Assembly (NCBI GenBank): GCA_016792805.1
Contig: JAEUHX010000066.1
Coordinates: 62,001-126,000, forward strand
Source of the DNA: Planctomycetota bacterium
GTDB taxonomy: Bacteria > Planctomycetota > UBA1135 > JACQFD01
Reading direction: 5' to 3'
DNA length: 64,000 nucleotides
Position 1 is the stretch's first letter. Each line of letters opens with the position of its first letter. The notes beneath the pieces are model-generated. The model had not been told where the DNA came from. It searched no databases and saw only the letters and a list, made by a program, of their open reading frames with translations. The translations under genes and the position numbers were made by a program. Of the stretch, positions 1-8,552 are shown one piece after another.

Positions 1-861
1 GCGTCCACTGCCGCTCTGAACGAGGCGATCGTACGGCTGAAGCGCAGCTATGCGCTCAAGCCGGAGTTCACACAAACCGCAAAGTTCTATGAATCCTCTG
101 CGATGGCGGGGCTCGCTCGGATCCAGTTCGATGCGCAGCAGACGGCGGAAGCCGCCCGACTTCTCACAAAAGCGCTGGAAGTGAGTGTTGCGGCGCTGGA
201 GCGGGCCGACCAGCACGGCGTTTCGCCGAAACGAACGTCGCTTGAGATCGGCGGCGTTTATTTCAAGGCTGATGAGCTGGCGAAGGGAGCAGAGCTTTTC
301 GAAGAGTGGCTTCGGCTCTCACCCCAGGACAGCGATTGGCTCAATAATGCGGGGCTGCTCCGGCGCGATCTCGGCGAAAAGCTGCGGCGCGAGGGGAAGA
401 CCGAGGAGGCGCGCAGGAGCCACGAGCTCTCGTATAGCCACTATTCGAAGCTCGCCGAGCTGAAGCCGAACGAGCCGCGCGTGGTCAATGATACAGCACT
501 CCTGCTTCTATATGATCTCGACCGGGATCTCGACAAAGCGGAGGCGATGTTTCGGCGCGCGATTGAGCTCGGCGAGGCAGAGCTAAAGCAGCGCGGCGAG
601 CGCCCCACGCCCGATGAGGAGGATCCTGAGTCGCTGCGGGCGGCCGCCGACTGGGACTATTTCGCCGAGGCTACGGGCGATGCCTGCCAGAACTTAGGAC
701 TGCTGCTTTGGAAGCAAGGAGGCGATTCTGTACAGATCCGAAAGCATCTGGAGCGCGCCTTCGAGCTCGACCCCCGCGGTACGCGCGCGCGCATGCGCGG
801 AATCCTGAAGGAACTGCCGGATTCGGGCCCCGCGCCGAGGCGCACCAATCCCCTGCGGTGA
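1..861 (+). CDS. TPR-repeat protein, 5'-truncated by window edge
   Basis: The frame is open from base 1, so the N-terminus lies outside the window; 286 residues are visible. The sequence is built of TPR-type helical hairpins: 'ELFEEWLRLSP', 'AMFRRAIELGE' and 'HLERAFELDPRG' are typical second-helix ends. TPR arrays are protein-protein interaction scaffolds; no catalytic domain is visible. Its last third resembles the end of the next gene: both carry an 'NDTA' helix start, a diverged TPR, then a helix beginning ATGD or LTDASGN. The two are therefore probably a tandem duplication. The stop is followed after 83 bases by the start chosen for the next gene. The partner and process are unknown. Confidence 0.85.
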   Translation, partial: ASTAALNEAIVRLKRSYALKPEFTQTAKFYESSAMAGLARIQFDAQQTAEAARLLTKALEVSVAALERADQHGVSPKRTSLEIGGVYFKADELAKGAELFEEWLRLSPQDSDWLNNAGLLRRDLGEKLRREGKTEEARRSHELSYSHYSKLAELKPNEPRVVNDTALLLLYDLDRDLDKAEAMFRRAIELGEAELKQRGERPTPDEEDPESLRAAADWDYFAEATGDACQNLGLLLWKQGGDSVQIRKHLERAFELDPRGTRARMRGILKELPDSGPAPRRTNPLR

Positions 862-944
862 AACTCATGGAGCCGTTCGGCGTAACGCCAATACACCCAA
901 GATCATCCGCACTATCTTTGAATTATCACTTTTCTCGCACCCTG

Positions 945-2633
945 ATGGTTCCTCTTGTGAAACCGGCACTCGGCACGCTCGTCGTCATCTCGTTGCTTGC
1001 GCTCTCGCCCTCTCTCCTCGCACAGGGCGACGCCCCCGCCTCGTCGCCGGCGTCTGCGCCCGCGCAGGCAGCCCCTTCGGATCCCGAATCGCTGCGGCGC
1101 GCCGGGGCGGAGTTGCTGCGACTCGGCCGCAAGGATGAAGCCATTGCAAGCTTCCGCGCCGCTTGGGAAGCAGACAAATCGCTCGATTCGGTGCTCGGGC
1201 TTTTCCGTGCACTGATGGCCGACGGGCGGCTCAATGATGCGCTCAACGCGCTCGACGACGCGGAGAAGCTGCACAATAAGAAGGCGGGGCTGCACGTCGC
1301 CTACGCCGAGGGATTCGCGGCCCAGGCAGCGCGCATGGCACGCGATGGCGCGAAACCGATGGAATATGGCGCCCAGTATGAAGAGGCGGCGCGATCGATG
1401 GAGGCGGCCGCCGAGCTGGAGCCGAAAGAGGCGTCCCATCATGCCGGCGTGATCCGGTATTTGTTGTACGCCGGGAAGACCGAGGAAGCCTGTGAGGTGG
1501 CGAAGAGAGCTCGCGCCGCAGTTCCGCAGTCTTGGGAAGTGGCCATGCTCGAGGGCGATGCGATTTCGCAACATTTGGCATACAACAATCAGCTCCGTGC
1601 CGCGTCCGGCGCCGCCGAGGGAAGCGAGGAGCAGAAGGAGGCGGAGAAAGCGCGCGCGGCTGCGCTCGCCGATGCCGAGAAGGCCTACTCCGAGGCGGCG
1701 AAGCTCGACGAGAGCCGGGCTGAGCCGCGGGAGCGAATAGGCGCACTCTGGCTCCAAACCGGGAAGGAGCGCGACAAGGCTGTGGAGCAGTATCTGTTGG
1801 CTCTCGAGCGGGCACCGCTGGCGGTCACGCTGGCTCCAGTGCTCCAGGGGATGTCGCCGAAGGAGATGTTGACATTCTTCGAGCAGGCGCTCGCGCGCTT
1901 TGAGAAGCGCCATCCCGGGCTCGCCGCCGACGCCCCGGACGACTCGCCGCTTCATTGGTATCTTGGATTCTCCCGGCTCCAGACGGACGATCGCAAGGGA
2001 GCCGCCGAGGCCTTCGAGCGCGCAGCTCGGAAGAATCCCCATGATGCGAGCGCACGGTACTACCTCGGGAAGATCGCCTATAGCGACCAGGCCTTCGACA
2101 AGGCGATTGCACATTTCGACACGCTGGCGAAGCAGTCGCCAAAGATGCTGGCCGACGTCGGGCGGCAGGATGGGCGCTTCTGGCCGATGATGCAGGGCCT
2201 GATCGGGAAGCTGATCGGAGCCGAGAGCGGCGCCACGAGCGTTGCTGCGGGCGAGAGCACAGATATCGCGATTCGATTCGAGCTGGCGCTCCTGGAGATC
2301 GATCCGCGCAACACGGTGGAGATGACGAACGTCGCTCTGTTCTATCGCGATTCGAATCGGCCGAAGGAAGCGCTGGCGATGTACAAGCGTGCGCTCGACC
2401 TCAATCCGACCGATGCCCGCATCCTCAACGATACGGCGGTGATTTATCATTACTACTTGAAGAGCGACGACGCCGAGGCCGAGCGGCTCTACGACCTCTC
2501 CATTGCACGCTCGAAAGAGATCATCGAGAGCAAGAAGGCGAGCCAGCGAGAAAAGGAAGATGCGCGGTCTGCGCTCACCGACGCGTCGGGAAACCTGGCG
2601 CGGCTAAAGGCGGGCAACCGCCGCAATAATTAG
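945..2633 (+). CDS. Secreted TPR-repeat protein
   Basis: 562 residues from the ATG chosen here, which opens directly into a signal peptide: basic N-terminus, then a hydrophobic run 'LGTLVVISLLALSPSLLAQ', cleavage after AQ expected. An upstream in-frame ATG at 867 would place about 26 extra residues before the signal and is less likely. After an Ala/Pro/Ser-rich linker (residues 28-45) come many TPR units, for example 'AGAELLRLGRKDEAIASF' and 'YYLGKIAYSDQAFDKAIA', then a degenerate end like that of the upstream gene. It is probably an exported or periplasmic scaffold. The substrate is unknown. Confidence 0.85.
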   Translation: MVPLVKPALGTLVVISLLALSPSLLAQGDAPASSPASAPAQAAPSDPESLRRAGAELLRLGRKDEAIASFRAAWEADKSLDSVLGLFRALMADGRLNDALNALDDAEKLHNKKAGLHVAYAEGFAAQAARMARDGAKPMEYGAQYEEAARSMEAAAELEPKEASHHAGVIRYLLYAGKTEEACEVAKRARAAVPQSWEVAMLEGDAISQHLAYNNQLRAASGAAEGSEEQKEAEKARAAALADAEKAYSEAAKLDESRAEPRERIGALWLQTGKERDKAVEQYLLALERAPLAVTLAPVLQGMSPKEMLTFFEQALARFEKRHPGLAADAPDDSPLHWYLGFSRLQTDDRKGAAEAFERAARKNPHDASARYYLGKIAYSDQAFDKAIAHFDTLAKQSPKMLADVGRQDGRFWPMMQGLIGKLIGAESGATSVAAGESTDIAIRFELALLEIDPRNTVEMTNVALFYRDSNRPKEALAMYKRALDLNPTDARILNDTAVIYHYYLKSDDAEAERLYDLSIARSKEIIESKKASQREKEDARSALTDASGNLARLKAGNRRNN

Positions 2634-2682
2634 CGTCCGGCGAGTTGGGGCTGTCTGTGCGCCACACGCGCAGGCTCTCTCC

Positions 2683-3597
2683 ATGCTCTTTCATACTTTT
2701 CAACATTTGCCCGGAATCCGGGATCGCCTCGAGCGCAGGCTCTGGGCCCAAGGATTCGTCACGTGGCACGATCTGCAGGAGTTCACGCCTTCGCGCGCCG
2801 ACGTGCGCGAGTTCCGAAAGATCTTGGACGCGAGCGACGCAGCGCTGGAAAAGGGAGATGCGGCGTTCTTCGGGCGGCGGTTGCCGTCGCGCGAGGCGTG
2901 GCGCGTCTATCGGGAGTTCAGCAGCCGCGCCGTATTTATTGATATCGAGACGACGGGCTCGTCCCGCAGCTCCGACGCGGTCACCTGCATTGCCGTGGCC
3001 GAGCAACGGGGCGTTCGGACGTTCGTTCGCGACCGCAATCTTGCGGAGTTTCCCGAGGCGATCCGCGACGCCTCGATGATTGTGACTTTCAACGGCGCCG
3101 CTTTCGACCTGCCGTTCTTGGCGACAGCGTTTCCGGCGGTGCAATTCGAGGAGTATGCACATTTCGACGTCTGCGTCGGGCTCCGGCGCCTGCGCGTGCG
3201 CGGCGGGCTGAAGCGGATCGAGCAGGACCTCGGGCTGCCGCGCGATGAAGGGCTCGCTGGCGTCGACGGCTGGGTCGCGGTCGATCTGTGGCATCGCCAC
3301 CGCGGAGGCGACCCGCGCGCGCTTCCGACGCTCGAGCGTTATTGTGCGGAAGACGTGCTCGGTCTCCCGGCTCTCGCCGCCATCACTGCCAATCGCATGC
3401 TGGAGCTCACGCCATTCTCGTCGACGCTGGAGCCGCTCCCCGTTCCCAAACGCATTGAGTCGTTCCGTCCCTACTCCCGCGAGCTGGTCCGCGAAATTGT
3501 CGAGATCCGCTCGCGCCTTGAGCTGGATCGCCGCACGATGGAGGACGACCGAGGATCACAGATCGAAAGCAGAGATCTTGGAGAAGACCCTCTGTAG
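2683..3597 (+). CDS. RNase H-fold 3'-5' exonuclease, YprB family
   Basis: 304 residues. The DEDD-type motifs are all readable: DIETTG (D87, E89), TFNGAAFDLPF (N137, D142) and YCAEDV (Y220, D224). These are the metal-binding acidic residues of DnaQ-like/RNase H-fold exonucleases. The N-terminal 'MLFHTFQHLPGI' and the overall spacing match the YprB ribonuclease-H-like family, whose biological substrate is not settled. It starts 49 bases after the TPR gene on the same strand, so it may be cotranscribed, but no functional link is evident. No signal peptide; cytoplasmic. Identification of the fold is firm; the nucleic acid it acts on is not inferable from sequence. Confidence 0.85.
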   Translation: MLFHTFQHLPGIRDRLERRLWAQGFVTWHDLQEFTPSRADVREFRKILDASDAALEKGDAAFFGRRLPSREAWRVYREFSSRAVFIDIETTGSSRSSDAVTCIAVAEQRGVRTFVRDRNLAEFPEAIRDASMIVTFNGAAFDLPFLATAFPAVQFEEYAHFDVCVGLRRLRVRGGLKRIEQDLGLPRDEGLAGVDGWVAVDLWHRHRGGDPRALPTLERYCAEDVLGLPALAAITANRMLELTPFSSTLEPLPVPKRIESFRPYSRELVREIVEIRSRLELDRRTMEDDRGSQIESRDLGEDPL

Positions 3598-4085
3598 GTT
3601 CGAACTCTCCACGATACATGAAGTTGGAACATTTCATGTTCGATGGAGAAGGTGGCGCGTGTCCGAACTCAGTAGTAGCTTTCGTAGGAGTTAACAGTCC
3701 GCTGCGCCTGAGCGATCCCGTCTGTCGCGGCTCATCGAGCAGAGTTCCGAAGGCGGATCGTCATGCCATCACTGAGAATGCGGTATGGAGCCTGGATCGC
3801 GGGTACCGCCCCATGTCGCCCACCTCTGCGTTGGGCTGCGGCTGTGGAGAGCGCTCCGCAGAGCGAGCGCTGCGACTCCGCACGCGAGCCCTGAGACCGA
3901 CCAAGGGCAGGGCCCACCCATGTTCGAAAACGAGGACAGCGCCGATGGCGAAACCGAAGCGCCGAGCGCCAACGCACGGGGCAGGCGCGCACAAGTCCTT
4001 ATGCAGTAGGAAGCTAGATGAGCGTCCTCAGCCGAGGACACCGGCACCGAGCTGGGAACGGCGCTTGAAAGATGGGTTCTTCGCC
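3598..4085 (+). other. Non-coding spacer upstream of the sigma factor
   Basis: About 490 bases between the exonuclease stop and the sigma-factor start. The sigma-factor frame is open back to 3618, but that stretch (Arg/Pro/Ser-rich, no family resemblance) reads as chance translation. No RNA gene, hairpin with a T-tract, or recognisable promoter was seen; it probably holds the sigma gene's own promoter. Confidence 0.5.
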
Positions 4086-4688
4086 ATGATGCGTCCCACC
4101 GCCCTCGACCAAGTGATCGTCCGCGCACAGTCCGGTGACGCGGCCGCTTTCTGTGAGATCGTCGCCCTCTACCGCAGCCGATTGATTGGGTTCTTCCGAG
4201 GACTCGTCTTCGACACCACAAAAGCGGAAGAGCTCGCTCAGGACACCCTGAGCCACCTTTTCTTGAAGCTCCAGCGCTACGACCCGCGCGGAACCTTCGA
4301 TGCGTGGATCTTCTCCGTTGCGCGGCATCTCGCGATCGACCGGATTCGCAAGGAAAGGCTCCTGAAGGGCCAGCCGCTCGGCGAATCTCAAGAATGGCTC
4401 TCCGACGAAGCGCGCCCCTACACCCGAGCTTTTGGGCGCCCCGGCGAAGAGATGGAGCGCGAGGAAACCATCCGCATGGTGCGCGAGGCGCTCGCGAAGG
4501 TGCCGGCCGTGTACCGCGAGACCCTTCAGCTCGCCGATATCGAGGGAGTTCCCTATGAAATCATCGCGGAGAGGCAGCGGACCTCCGTGGGAACTGTGAA
4601 GTCTCGCGTGTTCCGCGGACGAGCCGCCCTCGCATCGAGTCTTGACATTCTCCGCAGCCGCCAGCGACTCGAGTCCCTCGTCGCGTAA
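4086..4688 (+). CDS. ECF-type RNA polymerase sigma factor
   Basis: 200 residues. Region 2 is readable as 'FRGLVFDTTKAEELAQDTL' followed by 'FDAWIFSVARHLAIDRIRK', the -10 recognition helices of sigma-70 family ECF factors. Region 4 is 'ALAKVPAVYRETLQLADIEG' and 'IAERQRTSVGTVKSRVFRGR', a helix-turn-helix for -35 contact. Start: the ATG at 4086 gives normal ECF length; the frame extends about 156 codons upstream without homology. No anti-sigma factor gene is adjacent, so the trigger is unknown. A strong terminator follows at 4751-4780, so it is probably a monocistronic or last gene. It is not obviously tied to the flagellar genes beyond the spacer. Confidence 0.9.
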   Translation: MMRPTALDQVIVRAQSGDAAAFCEIVALYRSRLIGFFRGLVFDTTKAEELAQDTLSHLFLKLQRYDPRGTFDAWIFSVARHLAIDRIRKERLLKGQPLGESQEWLSDEARPYTRAFGRPGEEMEREETIRMVREALAKVPAVYRETLQLADIEGVPYEIIAERQRTSVGTVKSRVFRGRAALASSLDILRSRQRLESLVA

Positions 4689-4750
4689 CCGAAACGGCAG
4701 AGCGGAATCGAAACAGGCATCTCCGAGACGTGGGCCGTCACCCACGAGCT

Positions 4751-4780
4751 GCGGCCGCCTCCGAGTGGGCGGCCGCTTTC
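4751..4780 (+). terminator. Rho-independent terminator after the sigma gene
   Basis: Perfect 9-bp stem (gcggccgcc / ggcggccgc) with an 8-base loop, followed by a short T-rich run, 62 bases after the sigma-factor stop. The G+C-rich stem and position fit an intrinsic terminator for the plus-strand gene. Confidence 0.75.
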
Positions 4781-4972
4781 ATGAACTAGGGTAGCCCAAG
4801 CGCGCTGACACTACTTATCGGTTCTTGAGTCATCGCGCGCACACGCCGATCCAACGGGTCGGCCTAGGAGCATTGCGCATGCCCGCGCGGCACGGCACGG
4901 TTATGCACATCATGTAGCGTCGGCGGCCCCGTGCACGGGTTCCTCCAACGTCACACATTGAGTGGAGGCTAG

Positions 4973-5009
4973 GAATGGGGCGTGGGTCGGTCTTGGCGCG
5001 GCGAGTTCC
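4973..5009 (+). repeat. 37-bp dispersed repeat, copy 1
   Basis: All 37 bases are identical to the reverse complement of 39842-39878, more than 34 kb away. Both copies are in non-coding spacers. See the companion modules at 5076-5128 and 5150-5203. Confidence 0.85.
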
Positions 5010-5075
5010 AAAGACTCGATGCCATAGGCGCGCAGGATCGGACTGGCACCAAGCACACATATGTCAAGCCGAAAT

Positions 5076-5128
5076 GTAGGGTCGGCGCACGCGCGGAACA
5101 ATTGCGCGGGGCTTGCCCCGCGCGATGA
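5076..5128 (+). repeat. Palindrome-bearing repeat module, copy 1
   Basis: 53 bases matching the reverse complement of 40034-40086 at 48 positions by eye. The right half (5104-5128, 25 bases) is identical in both copies and contains the self-complementary stem gcgcggggc-ttg-ccccgcgc, which could form a hairpin or cruciform. Confidence 0.8.
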
Positions 5129-5149
5129 CGAATCGTTTGCGAGCTTCGT

Positions 5150-5203
5150 CATCCGCGCGCGCACGCGCGCGCGAGCCGGTCGGCGCACGCGCCGACCCCA
5201 CTT
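5150..5203 (+). repeat. Purine/pyrimidine-alternating repeat module, copy 1
   Basis: Contains 5150-5175, a CG-alternating stretch matching the reverse complement of 39987-40012 with one mismatch, and 5186-5203, identical to the reverse complement of 39751-39768 (18 bases). A 9-bp stem ggtcggcgc / gcgccgacc (5178-5197) sits within it. Confidence 0.7.
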
Positions 5204-5344
5204 ATTAATTATCAGACTGGAGCACTTCCCGACCACACTTATCAGGTCAGGAGTAGCTCAAGAGCGCCAACCCCTCTTATCAACAGAATTGCGGCGCGCT
5301 CGCCCGATTCCCGCCGATCGAGCCAGCCGCCCACCCCGCGTGCA

Positions 5345-5707
5345 CTACGCCTGACGAGCCATGCGCTTCAGACGCTCCTCCGGAGATACCAGTTCCACAA
5401 TGCGCACACCGTACTTTTCGCCCACGGTCACGACTTCCGCGCGGGCGACTGGCGTGCCGTTCACAAGAATGTCTACCGGCTCCGTCGAAAGGCGGTTCAG
5501 CTCGATCACGCTTCCGGTCGCGAGGCGCGTCACACGCTCCAGCGGCAGTCTCACTTTTCCGAGCTCCACCGCCAGCGTCACAGGAATATCCAAAAGGCTC
5601 TGGATCTCCAGCGGTGCACCGCTCGTCGGCTTGCGCGCGATCTCTTGAAACGCCACGGGGGCGACTTCAACCGATGTTCCTGCGTCCATAGCGGGATCAT
5701 TGCTCAT
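5345..5707 (-). CDS. fliN: Flagellar motor switch protein FliN
   Basis: 120 residues. The C-terminal SpoA domain covers about residues 35-110: 'LLDIPVTLAVELGKVRLPL', 'GSVIELNRLSTEPVDILVNG' and 'VARAEVVTVGEKYGVRIVEL' are diagnostic of FliN. FliN forms the lower part of the cytoplasmic C-ring with FliM and FliG and docks the export ATPase complex through FliH. The ATG overlaps the fliM stop (ATGA), so the two are translationally coupled. It is the last gene of the long minus-strand flagellar operon; no obvious T-tract terminator follows. The N-terminal 35 residues are variable in the family. Confidence 0.95.
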   Translation of the reverse strand: MSNDPAMDAGTSVEVAPVAFQEIARKPTSGAPLEIQSLLDIPVTLAVELGKVRLPLERVTRLATGSVIELNRLSTEPVDILVNGTPVARAEVVTVGEKYGVRIVELVSPEERLKRMARQA

Positions 5708-6705
5708 GTTTGTTTCTCCGGAGTGCTCTGAGCGCGCATCAGCGACTCAACAGTAACGCCGAGCCGCTCACCCACCGTTCCAATGCGAGCGTGGGCTACG
5801 GGGCGTCCTTCGACCTCCACCGAGATCGGTGCCTCGACGCGTGAGTCAAGCGCAATAATATCGCCTACTTCGAGTTCGACGAGTTCCTGCAGCGTGATCT
5901 GCGCCTCGCCGAGCCGAGCCGACACACGTACGGTAACTTCAGGCAGCGCGGGCGGAAGCTCTGCGGAGTCTTGGAATACGCCGAGTTCCTCTCGCCGCGG
6001 AAACGCCGCGGCTGGCACGACGACGCGGAGTTCCGTCTCTGCCAACTCTCCTGCGATCGAATAGGTAGCAATGAGCACCGGCGTATCCGAGCTCGTGTAC
6101 CGGGCGGCGCGCATCGTCATAGCCGCCGAGCTCGAAACCTCTTTCTCGATCGGCAGCACTTCCGCAAGCCCTTCAGCTAGAGCGCGAGCAACTATTGTTG
6201 CGAGATACTTGGCTTGCGTCTGCTCGACACCTGTAAGAACTCGAGAAGCAAATCTCGCCTTGCCGGCGGCTCCGAGCACGCGATCGACCACTGCCAGTGC
6301 GACCGATGGATCGAAAGCCAGTGCTGCTGGCTGCGCATACCCTGGACCGGCCCCGACTCGGTAGACAAGACATGGTGTCGGCAGCGATGCCAAGAAGGAA
6401 CCGAAGAGCGCCGGCTCGATCGACATGCATTCGACCTTGACGTCCATCCGGAGCCACTTCGTCAACAGATCCGAGATGCGCGTTGCCGCGTGAGTCGATT
6501 CATTCCAATAAAATTCGAGCTCCGTCCGCGGCAACGATTCCGGCTTCGAGAAGTCGCGCTTCTCGACCGTCTCGCCATCGCCTACCGCCGTCGCCTCCTC
6601 CACCATCGGCTCCGACGGCGACGAGAGACCAAGCTCGCCCGACGACTGCACGAGGTCGAGGAGAGCTTCGATTTCGTCTTGGCTGAGGAGCGTTTGCTGG
6701 GTCAC
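5704..6705 (-). CDS. fliM: Flagellar motor switch protein FliM
   Basis: 333 residues, the usual FliM length. The N-terminal 'LLSQDEIEALL' (residues 6-16) is the conserved motif that binds phosphorylated CheY and sets rotation direction. A CheC-like middle domain follows ('SIEPALFGSFLASLPTPCLV') and then a C-terminal SpoA domain ('EVTVRVSARLGEAQITLQEL', 'EVEGRPVAHARIGTVGERLG'). The start codon is GTG at 6705. It overlaps fliN by 4 bases and follows fliL after a 50-base gap. No che genes are in the window, although the CheY-binding motif implies that the cell has chemotactic input. Confidence 0.95.
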   Translation of the reverse strand: MTQQTLLSQDEIEALLDLVQSSGELGLSSPSEPMVEEATAVGDGETVEKRDFSKPESLPRTELEFYWNESTHAATRISDLLTKWLRMDVKVECMSIEPALFGSFLASLPTPCLVYRVGAGPGYAQPAALAFDPSVALAVVDRVLGAAGKARFASRVLTGVEQTQAKYLATIVARALAEGLAEVLPIEKEVSSSAAMTMRAARYTSSDTPVLIATYSIAGELAETELRVVVPAAAFPRREELGVFQDSAELPPALPEVTVRVSARLGEAQITLQELVELEVGDIIALDSRVEAPISVEVEGRPVAHARIGTVGERLGVTVESLMRAQSTPEKQT

Positions 6706-6755
6706 GGAGCGCGAGAGGGAGAACGCGTCGTGCGGAGTTCAATGAGTGATTATGA

Positions 6756-7346
6756 CTATTGGATGAGCAGATCTTTGAACAGAACCGCTTCGATCCTTCC
6801 ATCGCCATGGGGAAAGAGCAGCGGCTCGATCTCCTGCTGGATTTCCTTTTTCAGGAGTTCCTTCTTCTCCCGGCCTTCTAAGTCTTCGATGCTCTTCGAG
6901 CTCAGCAATAAAATGATCCGGTCGCGCACCGCAACGCTGAGCGAGCCCATGAGAGCTTCCGCCGGCCTCGGCGCGCCGCCGCCCCCGCCGTGCCCGCCGC
7001 CGCTCCCGGCTTCCACCTTGAGCCCAAGATGCTCCTTCGCTTCTTTCATCTTGCGCGACTTGAAGTTCACCAATAGGTCCACCATGCAGAAGTGCAGGCC
7101 CCCCGCACGGTGCAGGTTGGCCTTCAAGTCGGGGATCGCGAACTCACCGATCTCCTCGGGCGGCTCCTGCGGCTTGTAGTCGCCTTGAGGCGCAGGCTTC
7201 GGAATCGCAATTGTTGCACCGATGCCGGCCAGTGCACCCACGACGGGGAGCACAATCAGCATCAGCTTGCCGCCTTTCTTGGCGCCAGCAGCTGCCTTCG
7301 GGTCGGCAGCCTTCTCGGCCTCTTTTTCTTTCTTTTCCTCAGCCAT
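6756..7346 (-). CDS. fliL: Flagellar basal-body-associated protein FliL
   Basis: 196 residues. A charged Lys/Glu/Ala N-terminus is followed by one transmembrane segment at about residues 28-48 ('LMLIVLPVVGALAGIGATIA'), a periplasmic linker, and the FliL domain, with 'LLVNFKSRKMKEAKEHLGL', 'VAVRDRIILLLSSKSIEDLE' and C-terminal 'IEAVLFKDLLIQ'. FliL surrounds the stator units and supports torque. A Gly/His-rich insertion 'GSGGGHGGGGG' around residue 110 is unusual and looks like a flexible loop. The position between the MotE-like gene and fliM is typical of flagellar clusters. Confidence 0.9.
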   Translation of the reverse strand: MAEEKKEKEAEKAADPKAAAGAKKGGKLMLIVLPVVGALAGIGATIAIPKPAPQGDYKPQEPPEEIGEFAIPDLKANLHRAGGLHFCMVDLLVNFKSRKMKEAKEHLGLKVEAGSGGGHGGGGGAPRPAEALMGSLSVAVRDRIILLLSSKSIEDLEGREKKELLKKEIQQEIEPLLFPHGDGRIEAVLFKDLLIQ

Positions 7347-7391
7347 GGGTGAATTCTCGCAACCGCGGATCGTGGATCTCCTCGGCTCCGC

Positions 7392-8531
7392 TTATCGGCT
7401 CTCTTTCCCGGGCGACTGACGCGCCTCTGCTGCGGACGCAGCCATCATCGCTTTCTGGATCCCGGGGTACCGGTCGGGGGGAAGAGAGAGAAGAATCTTC
7501 CCACTCGCCCGCGCCGGCAGCTGGTTCAGGATCTGTGCCGCAAGGAAATCGTCCTCGCGCAGGATCTGCGTCCGAGCTTCATCGTTCGTCATTTCTTTGA
7601 TGCGCTTCACCTGAGAAGCCACATAGCGGGACTCGCCTGCCTCAAGGCTGCGCATCCGCTTGCCGAGTTCACCGACCTTCGATTGAACTTCGACTTTCTC
7701 CGTTTCGAGCCGCTTGCGAAGGCTCTCGAGTTCCTGCTCGCGCGCATCGATGCTGACCCGGTCGCGCTCGTTCGCTTCACGTTCCACCTGAATCTGCTCG
7801 CGCATGCGCTCGTAGGCATTTCGGCTCGCGCGAAGAGCCGACATCACTTCTTCGATCTCTTCGACCGTGAGGGGAGGCGGCAGCGAGAATTTCTGTACGA
7901 GTGACGCCGTGGCGCCGCGTCGCGGGGCTGGAGAGCCCTCGACAGCACCGCCGTGCTCGGCCTCCTTGGAGGCGCCCGAGCTATTTCTGATCTCCGGAGC
8001 ACCACGGCTGCCCTGCTCGGTGGCACCTTGGGAAGAGGCCGTGCCAATTGTGGCGTGGTCATCTTTGGCTCCGTGGCTGCCGGCGGCCGCCGTTTTCTTG
8101 TGGTCTTCGACCGGCTTGACCTGGGGCGATCCGTGAGCATCGGATGCGGGCTTCTGTGCCTGCGTGCCCGTCTCCACCCATCCTGCCGCTTGAGGCTTGG
8201 GCGGACTGTGGCCGGCGCCGAGCGAAGCCGGATCGGCTCTTCCCATTCCGTCGTCCTTGGCCGTCGAATGCGTGTCCGATGGGTCGCGCTTCGCCGCAGC
8301 CGCCCCCTTCCCGGCGCCGTGGTCCGCGGCGTCGCTCTTGACCTGCTCAGCCCCCGCAGTGTGGCCCTCTGCGGGCTTAGAAGCAGCGCTGCCTTCTTCG
8401 GCAGCATGCCTTTCACCGCCCCCGAGGACGCCCCCGAGGCGGCCTTGAATGCCGAGGATTCCGGCCGTGGTCGCCAGGAAGAGGACCAGTGCGCCAACGA
8501 TCGAGAGAAGCACCGGAGAGGGACGTCGCAT
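7392..8531 (-). CDS. MotE-like flagellar membrane coiled-coil protein
   Basis: 379 residues. One N-terminal transmembrane helix (about 8-30, 'LLSIVGALVLFLATTAGILG') is followed by roughly 180 residues of Ala/Gly/Ser/His/Lys-rich low complexity, then a strong coiled coil (about 215-300, rich in E, R, Q and L heptads). The C-terminal region 'MTNDEARTQILREDDFLAAQ' and 'ILLSLPPDRYPGIQKAMM' resembles the MgtE-N/FliG-like helical module of MotE/YlxF/FlbB-type proteins. Those proteins act in the periplasm in stator assembly and usually sit between fliJ and fliL or the mot genes, exactly as here. The disordered linker is longer than usual and may reach across the periplasm. Family assignment is inferred from architecture and position. 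Confidence 0.7.
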   Translation of the reverse strand: MRRPSPVLLSIVGALVLFLATTAGILGIQGRLGGVLGGGERHAAEEGSAASKPAEGHTAGAEQVKSDAADHGAGKGAAAAKRDPSDTHSTAKDDGMGRADPASLGAGHSPPKPQAAGWVETGTQAQKPASDAHGSPQVKPVEDHKKTAAAGSHGAKDDHATIGTASSQGATEQGSRGAPEIRNSSGASKEAEHGGAVEGSPAPRRGATASLVQKFSLPPPLTVEEIEEVMSALRASRNAYERMREQIQVEREANERDRVSIDAREQELESLRKRLETEKVEVQSKVGELGKRMRSLEAGESRYVASQVKRIKEMTNDEARTQILREDDFLAAQILNQLPARASGKILLSLPPDRYPGIQKAMMAASAAEARQSPGKESR

Positions 8532-8552
8532 CGCGCTTTCGGCGCGCGACGG

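Larger units (their letters stand above)
4781..5344. other. Non-coding spacer with dispersed GC-rich repeats
   Basis: About 560 bases between the sigma terminator and the end of fliN. No coding sequence is supported. It contains three repeat modules (4973-5009, 5076-5128, 5150-5203) that recur in inverted orientation at 39.75-40.09 kb, several self-complementary GC-rich stems, and four copies of a short 'CTTATC/CTTATT' motif after C-rich runs (near 4813, 5201, 5238 and 5277). It looks like an intergenic repeat island between two converging transcription units. Confidence 0.65.

Noticed and set aside
3618..4085. Extended N-terminus of the sigma factor.
   Set aside because: The extra 156 codons are Arg/Pro/Ser-rich without family resemblance; ECF factors are about 200 residues.
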